Below are positions 34,901 through 47,013 of a stretch of DNA of 64,000 bases, in pieces. Position 1 is the stretch's first letter. The number at the start of each line of letters is the position of its first letter. The notes under the pieces are model-generated. The model did not search any database. It worked only from the letters and a program-made list of their open reading frames with translations, and was not told where the DNA came from. Source of the stretch: Gnetum montanum (taxonomy: Eukaryota; Streptophyta; Gnetopsida; Gnetales; Gnetaceae); the NCBI GenBank assembly GCA_015680685.1, contig MNCI01000958.1:375330-439329 (forward strand). Direction: 5' to 3'. A program made the position numbers and the translations under genes.

Positions 34901-37900
34901 NNNNNNNNNNNNNNNNNNNNNNNNNNNNNNNNNNNNNNNNNNNNNNNNNNNNNNNNNNNTTCCAGAAGTTGTTTGGAAAGGTAAAAACGTTTCATATAGT
35001 CATTTAAGAGTTTTTGGATGTGAGGTATTTATGCATATTCCAAAGGAAAATAGAACTAAGTTGGAGGGCAGGGCTAAAAGTTGCATATTTGTTGGATATG
35101 GAGAAGATGAGTTAGGATTCAAACTTTGGGATCCTGAATTGAAACGTGTAGTGAGATCAAGGGATGTTAAATTCAGAGAAAATGTGACGTTTAGTGAGCT
35201 GCAAAAGAAAGACAAGGACAGAAATGGCTCAGAAAGCATAAGGACTCCTTTTAGTGTGACTAAAGAAATTGAAAATGATGAAACTCATGGATTTTCCAGA
35301 TCTGGAAACTTTGGACAACATGCTGAAAGTACATGGCAACAAGCTGAGAACTTAGGATAGCAAGGAGAAAATGCAGGACAACAAGAAAATGAGGTAGAAG
35401 ATGATGAACAACAAGCTACAGATTTGTCTCATTGGGTTAGAAGGTCAACCAGAACAACTAGACCTCTTGACAGGTACTCTCCCTTATTGAATTATGTACT
35501 TTACAGCGATAGTGGTGAACCAAAAACAGTGAAGGAAGCCATGACATGTGTTGATGCCACAAAGTGGAAGGCAGCTATGAATGATGAATGGGAATCACTC
35601 CAACAGAACAAAACCTGGGAGCTAGTTCAGTTGCCAAAAGGGAGAAAACTCTTGGAGTGCAGGTGGTTATACAGAATTAAATCAGAGGCAAATGGGGAAA
35701 AACATTTCAAGGCTAGGTTGGTGGTGAAAGGCTATGCACAAAAACCAGGTATTGACTTTCAAGAAATTTTTTCTCTAGTAGTAAAACACTCTTCTATATG
35801 TTTAGTGCTATCATTGGTGGCCTGCATGGACTTAGAGTTGGAATAGCTTGATATAAAAATAGCATTCCTCCATGGAGATTTGGAGGAGGAAATTTACATG
35901 AAATAGCCAAAAGGGTATGAAGAACAACAAGGTTCAGGTCTGGCTTGTAAACTGAAAAAGAGTTTATATGGTTTGAAACAAGCCCCTAGGCAGCGGTATA
36001 AAAGGTTTGATACTTTCATGAAGAAGCTATTTTATCAGAAAAACAACCGAGACCACTGTGTATATTTTTCTAGAGATGTTTTAGGTAAATTTACAGTGTT
36101 GTTGTTGTATGTTGATGATATGCTAATTGCTGGAAATGATATAGTAGAAATAAAACATTTAAAATTGGAAATGGGCAAAGAATTTGCTATGAAGGATTTG
36201 GGACAGGCAAAGAAAATTCTTGGTATGAATATTTACAGGGACAGAAAAGGGAAGAAGCTGTGGTTGAGTCAGGAAGATCACATTGGAAAGGTTCTAAAGC
36301 ATTTCAACATGGAGGATGCAAAACCTGTAAGTACACCTTTTTCAGCACAATTTAATTTATCAAAGAAGGACTGTCCAAAGTTAAAAGAGGATTTTGAAAA
36401 GGTTAAAAATATCCCATATACTTCTGCTGTTGGGTCCTTGATGTATGCCAGGGTTTGTACACGTCCTGATATTGCTTATGCCGTTGGAGTAGTTAGTAGA
36501 TTTATGACCAACTATGGGTGGAATCACTGGTTAGCTGTCAAATGGATTTTAAAATATTTAAAGGGCACAAAAGCACATTGCTTATGTTTTGGAGATGCTA
36601 ATTTGCACATTGAAGGTTTTGTAGATGCAAACTTTGTTGCTGATCATGATGCAAGACGATCTTCTACAGGGTACACATTTATTTTTGGTGGTGCAGCAGT
36701 GAGTTGGTTGTCACGTCTACAACCACTAGTAACTTTATCTACAACTGAATCAGAGTACGTAGCCCTCACAGAAGCATGCAAGGAGATGTTATGGATGAAG
36801 AGATTTTTGCAGTCTCTTGGATTAAAACAACAAAGGTATGCTGTGTTTTGTGACAGTTTGAGTGCAATCCATCTTGCAAAGAATTCTACCTTTCATGCCA
36901 GGACAAAACAAATAGATGTCCGATTCCACTTCATAAGAAAAATCATAGAGGATGGCTTGGTGCATGTTCAAAAGGTCCATACAAAGCTCAACGTTGCTGA
37001 TGCTTTAACAAAACCAATGATAGCTGAAAAACACATTTTCTATAAGAAGAAGCTTGGGATAACTGAAGCTTAATCAGAAGTGCACATCTTTTAAAGGTTG
37101 GTTAGATTTGTCTTCAAGGTGGAGTTTGTTGGAAAAATGAAGACAAATACATTAATTGTTGTATTTCTTTTTATGTTGCATTTGATGTGGGGATGTGTTT
37201 TATCCCACATGTATTAGGATTGGGGTTTGGCCCTCATGTTTCTTCATAAATAGAAGGCTTGGGGTAGCCTTTAGTGTGTGTTTTGAAGTGAAAGCATTGT
37301 ATCAAGGTTTTACCTTGGAGACGTGAGTCTTGTTGGTGTTGATCTGAGATTTGTTGGAATAACAGATTGGGTGTTTGGAAAAGTTACAAGGACGGCTTGT
37401 GTCTTGAAGATTTGAGAAGAATAAAAGGCAGATCAACATTGTTGTGGAAGTAGGGTAAAAAGGGCCTGAACCACATAACTCTCTATGTTTTTGTGCTATT
37501 TTTAGTGTTTTTATTCTGCTTTCATTTTGTTATCACAACAAATGTTTGCTAGAGTTTAGAACGTTTTGAGAGTGATTTATAGTGTTTCTTGACCTGCTAC
37601 AGCACAATATTTTGCCTCTAATGATTTATTCAGATCTGCAGGGTTCTAATAATTTCTCTAGAGCATTTGTAGTGTGTTTTCAGATCTGATTATAACATTT
37701 AAAACATGAAAAATGAATGTGAAAATTAGAGTGCCAATGCTTCTTGGAATTAGTACAATGCACAAGCATTGCAAGTTAGACAATAATAAATATATGTCAA
37801 TCCACACGCTTGCAAATTGATTTGACTTTCTTCCGTACGTCTACGGAAAGGTACCACACACTGGTTTCTCACAGAATCTACCATTTCGTTGGCTACCATT

Positions 37901-40900
37901 TCCTTCTTTATCAGCTATGGCTGTTCTAATATTCTGCGAGGTCTTCCTAGACATATATGTCCTCCTGCATTACCTAAGTGCACCTCTACTTGTTTTCAAT
38001 GCATCACCATAGTTTTCCTATTGGATTTCATGCTCTGTTTTAACTCCTTGTACCATCATGTCTCTTCTCTTTTTAGGTCATGTGACACTTCACAACTAGT
38101 GCATAACTAACCTGCTGTTAGTGCTTTACCTTTTGTTTTATTCCATACAGACCAATCCTCTCCGTTTAAACAATTTCTCATTTGTTATCCATTCTCTTTA
38201 CATGGACACCTTACTATTCCATTTAATATACAGAATGTTTATTGTTCAAAGTCACCAAGTCATTGCCAAATGATAGTGCACTTTAGACAATATTTAAAAA
38301 TATTTTTGGAAGCATTGAATAATGTTTAAATTTGTATATGTTACTACAAGTTTATTTTTAAACATGGATGTTGGGATATGATACCATTATCATGGCAACA
38401 ATTTGACATGAGCATTTTTAGGGGGCCAATCTTAGCAGTGGCAGCTTTATAAATTTCAGTCTAAACTATAAGTATCAGCTGGTTATGCCAGTTTATGTTA
38501 GTTCCAATGATCTAATTCTGTCAGCTTTATAAATTTCAGTCTAAACTATAAGTATCAGCTGGTTATGCCAGTTTATGTTAGTTCCAATGATCTAATTCTG
38601 TCAAAGAGGTGTAGCTTAATAGTAAGACTTGTGATTTGCATCTTACATACTACAAATTTAATCTAAACAAGCTACATTGATTGTTAGTTCAATTTCAATT
38701 CTATTAGTTCATTGTGGTTCCATTTTGTTTCTTATGGGATACACGTCACCTCTTGCACAAGTAAATGAATGAGTCTTCTGCTTGAACAAAACTACACCTC
38801 GACAATCATAGAACTTCTGAGTACACCAAGAATACATGGCACCCATTAGACTGGGCTAGCAACTTATAGGCAGTGGCTTGGTTAAGGGCACCCACTGGAA
38901 CCGTAATGAGAGTGTGTCTTCTGTTCTCATTTGCTACCAAGTATAGTATAGGAGTCTAGTAAGTGGTATCAGAGGATTGAGTTGAGAAGTTTTTGCGTTC
39001 CCAGAGTCCTCCATGATCTTGAGCCTGCATTCTTTGGCATGTCTTACTATGCTGCAGATGTCCTGATTGCTAGAGCACGAAGTTTAGGAAGGAGTCTTAA
39101 ATTCTGAATTGCTAGCAAGCCATTTTGCAGCAGTGTTCTTATCCTTCTCAATTATATGATCTAAGACATTTAGTCAGGCCCATTGAAATGGCCCATGCAT
39201 TTACAGGGTCATCTCTGAAGTTTTGCTTATCTATAATCACCGAATATATCTTCAAAGCTTTTGTTGGGTTTTCAGTATCTTCCACTAAAATAATAATTGC
39301 AGAGAAAGCAACGGAGATGATAAAATAACTGTTGGAAAATTGAAGAGGTATGGGTTGTTGTATACTGGCAATAGTGAGACAGAGACGTTGATTTAGGTAT
39401 TTCAGAAAATGTTTTTAGGCAACATCTTGCAGATATTTTATAGTGCTATATTTTTTCCAGATTCTTGGTTATCTACCAAAACTTCAATCTTTTATTTAGC
39501 ACATAAATTCGGTATTTTATGTTATATAATTGCTCTATGCATGAAATATTTTGTGTACAACTTTTTACTTGTAAATCTCAATGATAAATTGATAGTTGAT
39601 ATAGCATTGGCCATAGGCTCTTTTATCCATTGAATCACTGCTATTCAATTTTCATATCACGCAAATGCACTTGCAATTTTGTTGTCAATACTGTAAAACA
39701 TGCATACCCCTGTTTTGTTGAACTTCCAAGTCTTCTGTTAATATTTGAAAAATTTGAATTTGAGATCATGAGCCATCTTAGGGACATTATAATAGATGAA
39801 ATTGTTTCACCCTTTTCAGCAATCAACAACAATATTTTGTTGAATAGACCTTTTAAATAGGAAAAAGTCTCTTTCTTTAATGGTAGGTGGAATGGAACAT
39901 GTTTAGCAATTATCTACTATAACTAGTGTAATTCGTGCAATTATTTTCATCTTGAAGGCCACTTATTTTAATCAATGTTCGACTCTGCAGTGTTGTAAAT
40001 TAGCTAAAGAAACCAAGCAAACGCAGAAGGAATCTGTTTTTTCTCAAGGTTTTAACACTGGTATAGCCTCTACATGTTCCAAAATGGATTGTGTGTGGTC
40101 TTCCTTTTCTTTTCTTTTCTTTTCTTTCTTTCTTCTTCCTCTTTTTTTTTGTGGTGCCAAGAAAAAGATAAAAAAAGCTATGGATACTATTATAAGTATT
40201 CCATTAATTCAAACTATAAGTAAGTTCAACAAACTAGAATCAAGAAAGCTATGGCCAAGATAAAGATTATGGGACTTTGTTATGCTTAACTTAAGAAACG
40301 AATAAGAGGTGGCTCAAGTGATTATTCTATTGTCTGACAAGGATTTGCAGGCAAGAGGTTGCCATTTTGAATCACAGTTAAGGCATTGTTATATGCCTTT
40401 ATAATTCTGCTAATGTATCTAATGTATTATGCCGGCTATACGTCTTGGGGTGTACTCTAGTTAAATTTCTCTGAAAGTCCAATGAAAGATCAAAACCTTC
40501 TTTTCTATAAGTTAATATGCCCAAGAAAGTACAATATTCAATTATTTCTCCTTCAAATCAGTTCAATGCTTTGGACATTTTAATGAAAGATGGTTCCCCT
40601 ACCAAGGACACTTAATCCGATCTATTTCTTATTTTTCCTGTTAATTAGAAGTTGCATTGTATTATGAATTTTCATTGAGATGATGCTACTAATGTTCTCG
40701 TTCTTTTATACGTAGAAATAATCTTCTAATATTCATATTTCTTTTTAGATCATAGTTGTTTTGTTGATTTCTCATATTTCGCTTCTTTGAATTTATTTTT
40801 TAAATAAAGTTTGGTTATGTTTTTGGGTTTAACAACTTCCCTTCCCCATTTTTTAAAAATATGTTTAATCTTAATCCTATATTGGACACCTTTCATCTTG

Positions 40901-43900
40901 TTACATGGAATTTTGAAAATGAGAGTATTTCTAGCCTTCTAGAGATATCAGTGCCTCACATGATAATCATCTTAGCACAAATACTTTGTACAAATTTGTT
41001 TTACATCATGCACAGGAATTGAGCTCGGAACCTTTTGTTATCTAGTTAATTATAATACCACTATGCTATCCATTTATGAACAATATAGTGCCCCACCACA
41101 AGGCTACTTGAAACAATTTCCTCTTTTCAGATGAATTTAACATTGATCATTTCCGCTTTTCAGATTAATTTTGGATAAACTCTTCAACTAATTGACTAGT
41201 CTTAGTGGAAAATTAATTGACAAAGTGATGCACATATTCTCAAGAATGAATCTCCCTTTGACAGGGAGCCACAGCTTATGCCAAAGGTCATACCTTTGGC
41301 AACATTTTTTCATTCAATTGTTGCAAGAACGATGCCAAAACTATTTAAAAATAAGAGTCCTTCAGCACTACATTTGGAAACACCCAACCAAATTTTCAAC
41401 AAGATCATTGAAGAAGGGTGAACATTACAAAAGTGTATTTTTGATTTGAGCCAATTCAAATACATTCTAGTGACTTGGGAAAACTCTTACAATGAATAAT
41501 TTATTTGAAGCACCTCATTGATGAATGCTTTAGATTAAAAAATATTATTTTCAATCTGCATAGTTAGCAGCCAATAAATTTTGATTAATAACTATAAGCC
41601 CTTAACCCCTTGATGAATAAGGACCTCTTGTAAGAAATCTATTACAATAATTAAAATTTAAAAATAGGTGAGGGGGGATATCCCTACAGCAGATATCAAA
41701 AAAATGGGAAAATCCATATACACTTTACAGTATCAAATAATAAGATCATGACAGGCAACTTAGGATTAGTTGGTTCTAAATGAACTGATGCTTTATACAA
41801 CTCATTAATCTATAAACTGAATTGTATAGATTTTTGCATTTGCATAACCATCTAAATGAATTGTTCTAAAGACCCTTTAGATTAAAGAGCACGTTGTACA
41901 ACCAACTACTTCAAGAGTTGTATGTCTTCACAATATCTAATTGTAATACCATTGTGGAAAATTTATGCTTACCAAATTACTCAACAAGCTTTCAATTTAG
42001 GATTTGTCTAATGTTGAGTAAACAAATGCTTTATAAACCTCGTTTGTTGTTGATGGACCACATTAATTAGAAAAGGACTAAATTGAATCACCAATTCCTT
42101 TAACAACCTGTAACATTATCCATTGGTACTTTGCAAGTAAATAAACATCCTCCGTTCTAGGTATAAAGGACACATAGGTATTCCCCGCTCCTAATGACAT
42201 GTATAAATATCTAATGTCCAATTAAATAGTAACTACAGCAAGATCCAAAATATGGTAATTTGCAATAAGAAGTTACGTAAACCATGCATTTATGCTTGAA
42301 GTGGCAACTGCTTGGTGTTTCTAAGGATTGTTCCAACTTCGTTAACGTTAGTGTCAAAGTTGAGCTAGCAAAAACCTTAGTTTTATATGATTAAAAATCT
42401 TGATTAGAGTCTCCTATGTGTTGTTTCATTGACAATGACTCAGTCACTAGAGGACTGCAACTTGCAGTCTAGATCCTGATAAAACCACAACTTCAATGCA
42501 ACCCACAGTCTGGTCATGGCAAAGAGGAATTATCACTGATGCAACAGCAAGGAGAACCATGACTCACATCAAGTGAAAATTAGTTATTGTGATGTTTCCG
42601 TGAACACACTGCGACTCATGTTGATTGATTTCTTGTGAAAATAAAGGTAGCACAACTCGTGCTTTGGTTGTGATGGAGTTTTGATGATTCTGTGACTGCA
42701 ATACGACTAGTGGTCTGCCTAGAAAACTTGAAAATCCTGCAAACTGAATCCAGACTTGATCTTGATGATGATTTCTTTTATTCAAATCTTGTGGATGGAT
42801 AAATGTAGACTTATGAATGAATGATTTAATACTTAGTCAATAACTGCCCTTAAATTTCTTTTATTTTGATGCTCCAATTGATGAACTTCAATGTGGAATG
42901 TCAATGGACAATTGCAAATTTGATCTGAATGTTGAAAACAAAAACTTGAATTATTGATGGCACGCTGCAAAACAAATGACATGAATGATTGAGAGAGACT
43001 TGTAGCTTAATAATGGTGTAAAAATAGAGTTGAAATTAGGTGTGAGTGAGAATGTGAATAGGAATGGAAGTTAGAATGAGAATTGTGAATGAAATAAGCA
43101 TGTGGAAATGAGAATGCTGAGACCAATGGAGTCTCAAATTACTTCTTTTACTTCAATGATAGTTTAATCAATCGTACACCATAGGCAAGGCCTTCAATTT
43201 ATAGAATTTGCTTGGGACCATAATGCAATGTCATCGGCTCTTTATTTTTCTTGCTTAATTTATGAAAATTATCTTCTCTTGTGACTTTTGGGACTGTTTT
43301 TTCATGACATCCGTCCTCATAATGAGGTTAAATTTTCCTAAATATGACTCTTAGGACTGATTTTTCCAAAATAAAAAATAATGGCTTTGGTTCGAATGTT
43401 ATTAAAATTTTATAGACTTGTAAGACTTAGGAAAAGTAATAATACAACATAGAAGACCATGACATAGAAACGAATTTCACATTATTACTAATAATCAGTG
43501 CTTGTCATTGGTCGCTGATTATCAATCAAAGAATTGCAATTTCTATTTTGGAAGTGCCATGGGATTGTGCCTTTGAAGGTCCAAAATAAACGTCCAACGA
43601 CAACTTCTAATCATAAGGTCTTCAATGACATCATTTTTCATCAAAGCTTCAAAATGCAATACTGCAACTGTCTTGCTTGTGCACGACAAAAGAATAATAT
43701 GAAGTGCCGATCTCCCAGACAAAGCTAATGTACATGAGCTTGCTAAGCCATATTTGAAACTCTTTTAGCAAATGAAAATCCTTTTCGCCATCTACTTGGC
43801 CATACTCTTGACCAAGTTTCATTTAATGTAATTTCACCTTAATGTTTACCTGTCATTAGGCAAAGCAATCAGAGCTTGTCATTGCCATTTTAAAACTAGT

Positions 43901-46900
43901 GAAGTTGAGATCTGTTAACTTAGCAAGCGCGTGCAGCCTAGGTTGAGAAACACCCATATGTTGTGTTGGCCAAATACCCTCCACAAGCAAGAGAAACTTC
44001 TTCCAAATCCAAACAAGAGTGCAATGGAGCTTTCTTAACCTATTTCAGCAAAACAGAACGATGATTTCAACTGGGTTAACCAACTTTGCCCCTAATTGTT
44101 TATTACTCCATGTGAACCTGATCTTTTCCAGAGAATGGTACACAGAACATCTCTCCTGAGGTAATTAATATAGATCACCTACAGCCTTTGAACTCCCAAC
44201 AACCTGATTTCTCGACTGAGGACAGAGTCTAACCAAAGTCCCCTAGCTTGATCCATTGGCTGACCCCCTACAATTGATTCAAGGCTATCTGATGGTAAAA
44301 ATTAGTTTCCTACCTTATCCAATTTCCGTCAACATATGCACAGCAATGATAAGTCGCATATCAAGGCACATGACTTGTTGGTTAAGGCATGTCACTTACC
44401 TCCTTTCAGTCATAGGTTCAATTGCAATGAGTTACTACTAACATGTAAAGACATTGTGCAAAAATTGTGGAAACTAAACTGGTCCAAGAGATCCGAGTGT
44501 CTGTGATGTAATATAAACAATTTCAATTTCAGTATTGTGTAAGAATTATGGAGGAAGCATAATTTTAAAATTCTCTCGCAAGAAAGGAGAGCTGCACTCT
44601 CAGTGTACCTTGCTTTTACAGAGGTGTAGCAATTCAGAAAAATAACAAAGGGATATATCCAGAAGAATGATTATTCTTCCTTGGTGTATATGATTTGTTT
44701 GTTAAGTTTTGTAATCAGTGAACCTGAATGTTGGCATAGTGACCTGGCCACTACAGAATTTTGGGATTTTCCATTTCAATCCAAAATAGAACACACATCT
44801 TATTTCCACTGAAACTTGGCATCACTGGTTCTAGGAGAAGGTCTTCTTGATCAATACAGCAAGACCTCCTACTGTGGATGTTGAACACAAAATGCAATTT
44901 TTTTTTACCCTTTACAGTTAATACCTTTCTCCCATGAAACTTTGCTCCTTTGAAGACATAATATCATCGCTGGAAAACTATCTAAAATCCTTTAGGATCT
45001 GCTTTTTGTACTTATATCCCAAACTCTAGGCTTCTACGAGGTAATCAGCTGCTAAAAGTCTGCCAATGTGATGCAGCTAAACCTAGAGACCTCACTGATC
45101 ACCAAGGCATGGCAAAACAGCCACTGCTCCTGTTGCAGGAAAAACTCTAGCAGGTCATTCTTTCCTCCGTCCTTAGCTTTTGCAAGTTTTGGTCATTTGT
45201 TTAAGGTGACACCGTTGAGCCTATTTCCTTATTTCCCACTCTCCGTTGTTTTCCTTTTTCTAATATTTTCTCCTTTTTTTACAGTGTTTTTGAATTTGCA
45301 AGCTAAGGCCATTTTTTGCCCAATGTAAGTAGTAGCTTAAATCAAGAAATTATTAAAAGAAGCACATGCAATACTATTAACATTAGATAAAAATTGAGAT
45401 GAAAGAATTTAGCTTGTCATTCTATGTGGGATGAATTATTAAGAGCTGTGAAAACATTATGCAAAATCATATTCCTCCCAATTTTCTCAAAATTCGTTAA
45501 ATTATTTGCATCATTCCTGATTTAATTTCTAACGGAAGAGGTAAGGAGACTTCACAAGTACAGCTGAACATGAACCTTGTATAGCGATTTAAATGTTTTG
45601 CAAAAACGTTTAAGAAGTCAAGGAAGTTTAACAAATAAAATTTCTTTGTACTTTTCCCTCATGCATATGAAGCTTTTTAGATCTTCCAAACATTTTTAGC
45701 AAATGCGTTTATAAAATAAAGCTTATTTTAACACACGTCTTAACTTCTGTATCCATTGATAATCATCATAATTCCAATATTTTCATACAAATTATGAAAT
45801 AGTTTGTAAAATTTTTTATTGAATAAATTTTTGAGCAGATTGCTGTCAAAAGGTTAAAAGTCTGGAGTGCAAAAGCTGAAGTTGAGTTTGCCATGGAAGT
45901 TGAAATTCTCGGGAAGCTAAGACATAAAAATCTATTAAGGTTACGTGGGTATTGTGCAGAAGGTCAAGAACGAATTATCGTGTACAAATACATGCCAAAT
46001 TCTAGTTTGCATGCTCATTTACATGGACGCCAGTCAGGACATCGTCATCTTAATTGGCAACGGCGAATGAATATAGTCATGGGGTCTGCAGAAGGACTTG
46101 AGTGAGTGCCAATTTAGGTGTATAAGTTCCATTATTTAACGAATAAAATCATTTTGATTGGTGGTGTTTGCTTTAAGACACGACTAGGAATCTTTTTCTC
46201 GCCTTCAATCTAGGATATGAGACTTGCTACTCAATTTGTTCACATCCATAATGCAGCTTGGAAGCTTAGACTACCAGCTGTGTCATTAATTTCTTTTACA
46301 TGCTAAATGACATTTTTCTTTTTACATTTGATTTTTCTTGAAGGTACCTTCATCATCATGCAAGTCCCCATGTAATCCATCGTGATGTCAAGTCCAGCAA
46401 CATACTACTAGATTCAGACTTTCAAGCTAAAGTGGCTGATTTTGGTTTTGCGAAACTTATACCAGATGGGGCAACACATGTCACAACAAGAGTAAAGGGA
46501 ACATTGGGGTATCTTGCACCTGAATATGCCATGTGGGGAAAAGCTTCTGAAAGTTGTGACATGTATAGCTTTGGAATCTTGTTGTTGGAAATTGTGAGTG
46601 GAAAGAAACCGCTGGAAAACTTGGGAGAAGGTACACGGTGTGCACTTGCTGACTGGGCATCATCCTTGGCTGCCGAGGGCAAATATAACGAAATTGCAGA
46701 CCCTATGCTTGAAAGACAGTATAAGAGTAGTGAGTTAAAGGTAGTTGTTGATATTGCAATAGAATGTGCTCAAACAGCTCCTAGAAAGAGACCGACAATT
46801 CAAGATGTTGTTTGCTATCTTAAGGGAGGAATGCCAGAGAGACTGTCTTCACTTTCTAGCAATGGTAAAGAACCATCTTCGGTTGTTCCAAAAGAGAAAG

Positions 46901-47013
46901 ACAACTTACTTGAAGCTGAAAACTTTTCTGGTTTGTCTGCAGCTGGATCAACAGATGCTTCTTCAAGCACTTTAACTTCTTCAGCAGATGAGTTTCGGAA
47001 TTTTCAAAGATGA
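28926..47013 (+). CDS. PTI1-like receptor-like cytoplasmic kinase (At3g15890 type), four exons
   Basis: Join of 28926-28984, 31836-31980, 45839-46101 and 46344-47013 gives 1137 nt, 378 residues plus stop; every intron is GT-AG and phases agree. It should be a cytoplasmic serine/threonine kinase that phosphorylates partners in signalling; the pathway is unknown. Motifs: Cys-rich start (Cys 7, 9, 10, 12), glycine loop GEGGFG (51-56), Lys72, helix-C Glu88, HRD (168-170), DFG (188-190), APE (214-216), Asn175. With all of these present and an RD-type loop it is predicted to be active. No transmembrane segment or ectodomain is seen. The tail after about 325 is Ser-rich. The start at 28926 places the Cys-rich peptide first, as in related PTI1-like kinases. 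The family call rests on the 'F(S)L(R)EL..AT..FNY.NKLGEGGFG' opening and the 'VKGTLGYLAPEYAMWGKASES' region. All exons are intact, unlike every flanking element. Confidence 0.9.
28985..31835 (+). other. Kinase intron 1
   Basis: 2851 bp, GT...CAG (acceptor ttttccatgcag). AT-rich; no gene or clear transposon seen. Confidence 0.75.
31836..31980 (+). CDS. Kinase exon 2 (glycine-rich loop)
   Basis: Residues 20-68, containing 'FSLRELTKATSNF' and LGEGGFG. Acceptor tgcag|tcc restores the Ser codon split with exon 1; donor CAG|GTAAAA, phase 0. Confidence 0.92.
32679..33265 (+). repeat. 5' LTR of the copia element
   Basis: 587 bp. By hand alignment it differs from the 3' LTR at about 24 bases (about 4 percent), plus a 16-bp stretch near the 3' end present only here ('atctaattgttttcag', a local duplication). 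Confidence 0.95.
33268..33279 (+). other. Primer-binding site, initiator tRNA-Met
   Basis: tggtatcagagc begins two bases after the 5' LTR, the standard copia primer site. Confidence 0.95.
33293..37073 (+). pseudogene. Copia gag-pol polyprotein with four stops and a sequence gap
   Basis: ATG at 33293 opens gag (to about 34030) with a CCHC knuckle C-W-Y-C-x4-H-x4-C at about 33966-34007. Protease has 'LIDSGASFH' near 34156. The GAG-pre-integrase box 'WHRRLGHIG' is near 34545. An N run (34634-34959) hides most of the integrase. RT holds the 'LLLYVDDMLIAG' active site (about 36098-36133). RNase H has 'STTESEYVALTEA' (about 36737-36775), and the end is 'ADALTKPMIAEKH' before the stop at 37071. Stops: TGA 33935-33937, TAG 35358-35360, TAG 35844-35846, TAG 35904-35906, all in the otherwise continuous frame on each side of the gap. 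The two sides of the gap are not in the same frame as written. Sequence order and wording fit the Tnt1/Tork branch. Confidence 0.93.
34634..34959. other. Assembly gap (326 N)
   Basis: Unknown bases in the copia integrase. Protein frames drawn through it are not meaningful. Confidence 1.
37127..37697 (+). repeat. 3' LTR of the copia element
   Basis: 571 bp, TGTTGG...TAACA, directly after the polypurine tract. Confidence 0.95.
38442..38601 (+). repeat. Exact 80-bp tandem duplication
   Basis: Two adjoining copies starting cagctttataaatttcagtc at 38442 and 38522; I see no mismatch. Confidence 0.95.
45839..46101 (+). CDS. Kinase exon 3 (catalytic Lys and helix C)
   Basis: Residues 69-155 plus two bases of Glu156: 'IAVKRL', 'EVEILGKLRHKNLLRLRGYC', 'YMPNSSL'. 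Acceptor ttgagcag|att, donor GA|GTGAGT. Confidence 0.93.
46102..46343 (+). other. Kinase intron 3
   Basis: 242 bp, GTGAGT...TTGAAG; no feature inside. Confidence 0.9.
46344..47013 (+). CDS. Kinase exon 4 (HRD to stop)
   Basis: Residues 156-378. It holds 'VIHRDVKSSNILLD', 'VADFGFAKL', the activation segment with 'TTRVKGTLGYLAPEY', 'YSFGILLLEIVSGKKPLE' and the subdomain XI 'RKRPT' motif. A Ser/Thr-rich tail ends in 'SADEFRNFQR' before TGA at 47011. Confidence 0.95.

Larger units (their letters stand above)
32679..37697 (+). mobile_element. Tnt1-like Ty1-copia retrotransposon in kinase intron 2
   Basis: LTRs TGTTGGAAAAATG...GATTATAACA at 32679-33265 and 37127-37697, a tRNA-iMet primer site, a gag-pol frame and a polypurine tract (AAGGTGGAG, 37116-37124) are all present. 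Flanks are CTTAA (32674-32678) and TTTAA (37698-37702), a 5-bp target duplication with one change. It lies in the same orientation as the host gene. It contains an assembly gap, four in-frame stops and is not functional as shown. Confidence 0.95.
31981..45838 (+). other. Kinase intron 2, 13.9 kb, with a Ty1-copia insertion
   Basis: Starts GTAAAA and ends ttgagcag. It holds the copia element 32679-37697, an exact 80-bp tandem duplication (38442-38601) and a pyrimidine-rich tract (40101-40150). The remaining 8 kb (37698-45838) has only short chance ORFs and no element I can name. Confidence 0.9.

Noticed and set aside
34570-35007. ORFs reading through the N run
   Set aside because: The residues across the gap are undefined, so these are artefacts apart from the copia flanks.
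40101-40150. Pyrimidine-rich tract
   Set aside because: Simple TTTTC/T repeat in an intron; it is not next to any splice site of the kinase gene.
42380-43500. Possible further LTR-like repeat in intron 2
   Set aside because: The composition resembles an LTR, but no paired copy, primer site or target duplication could be found.
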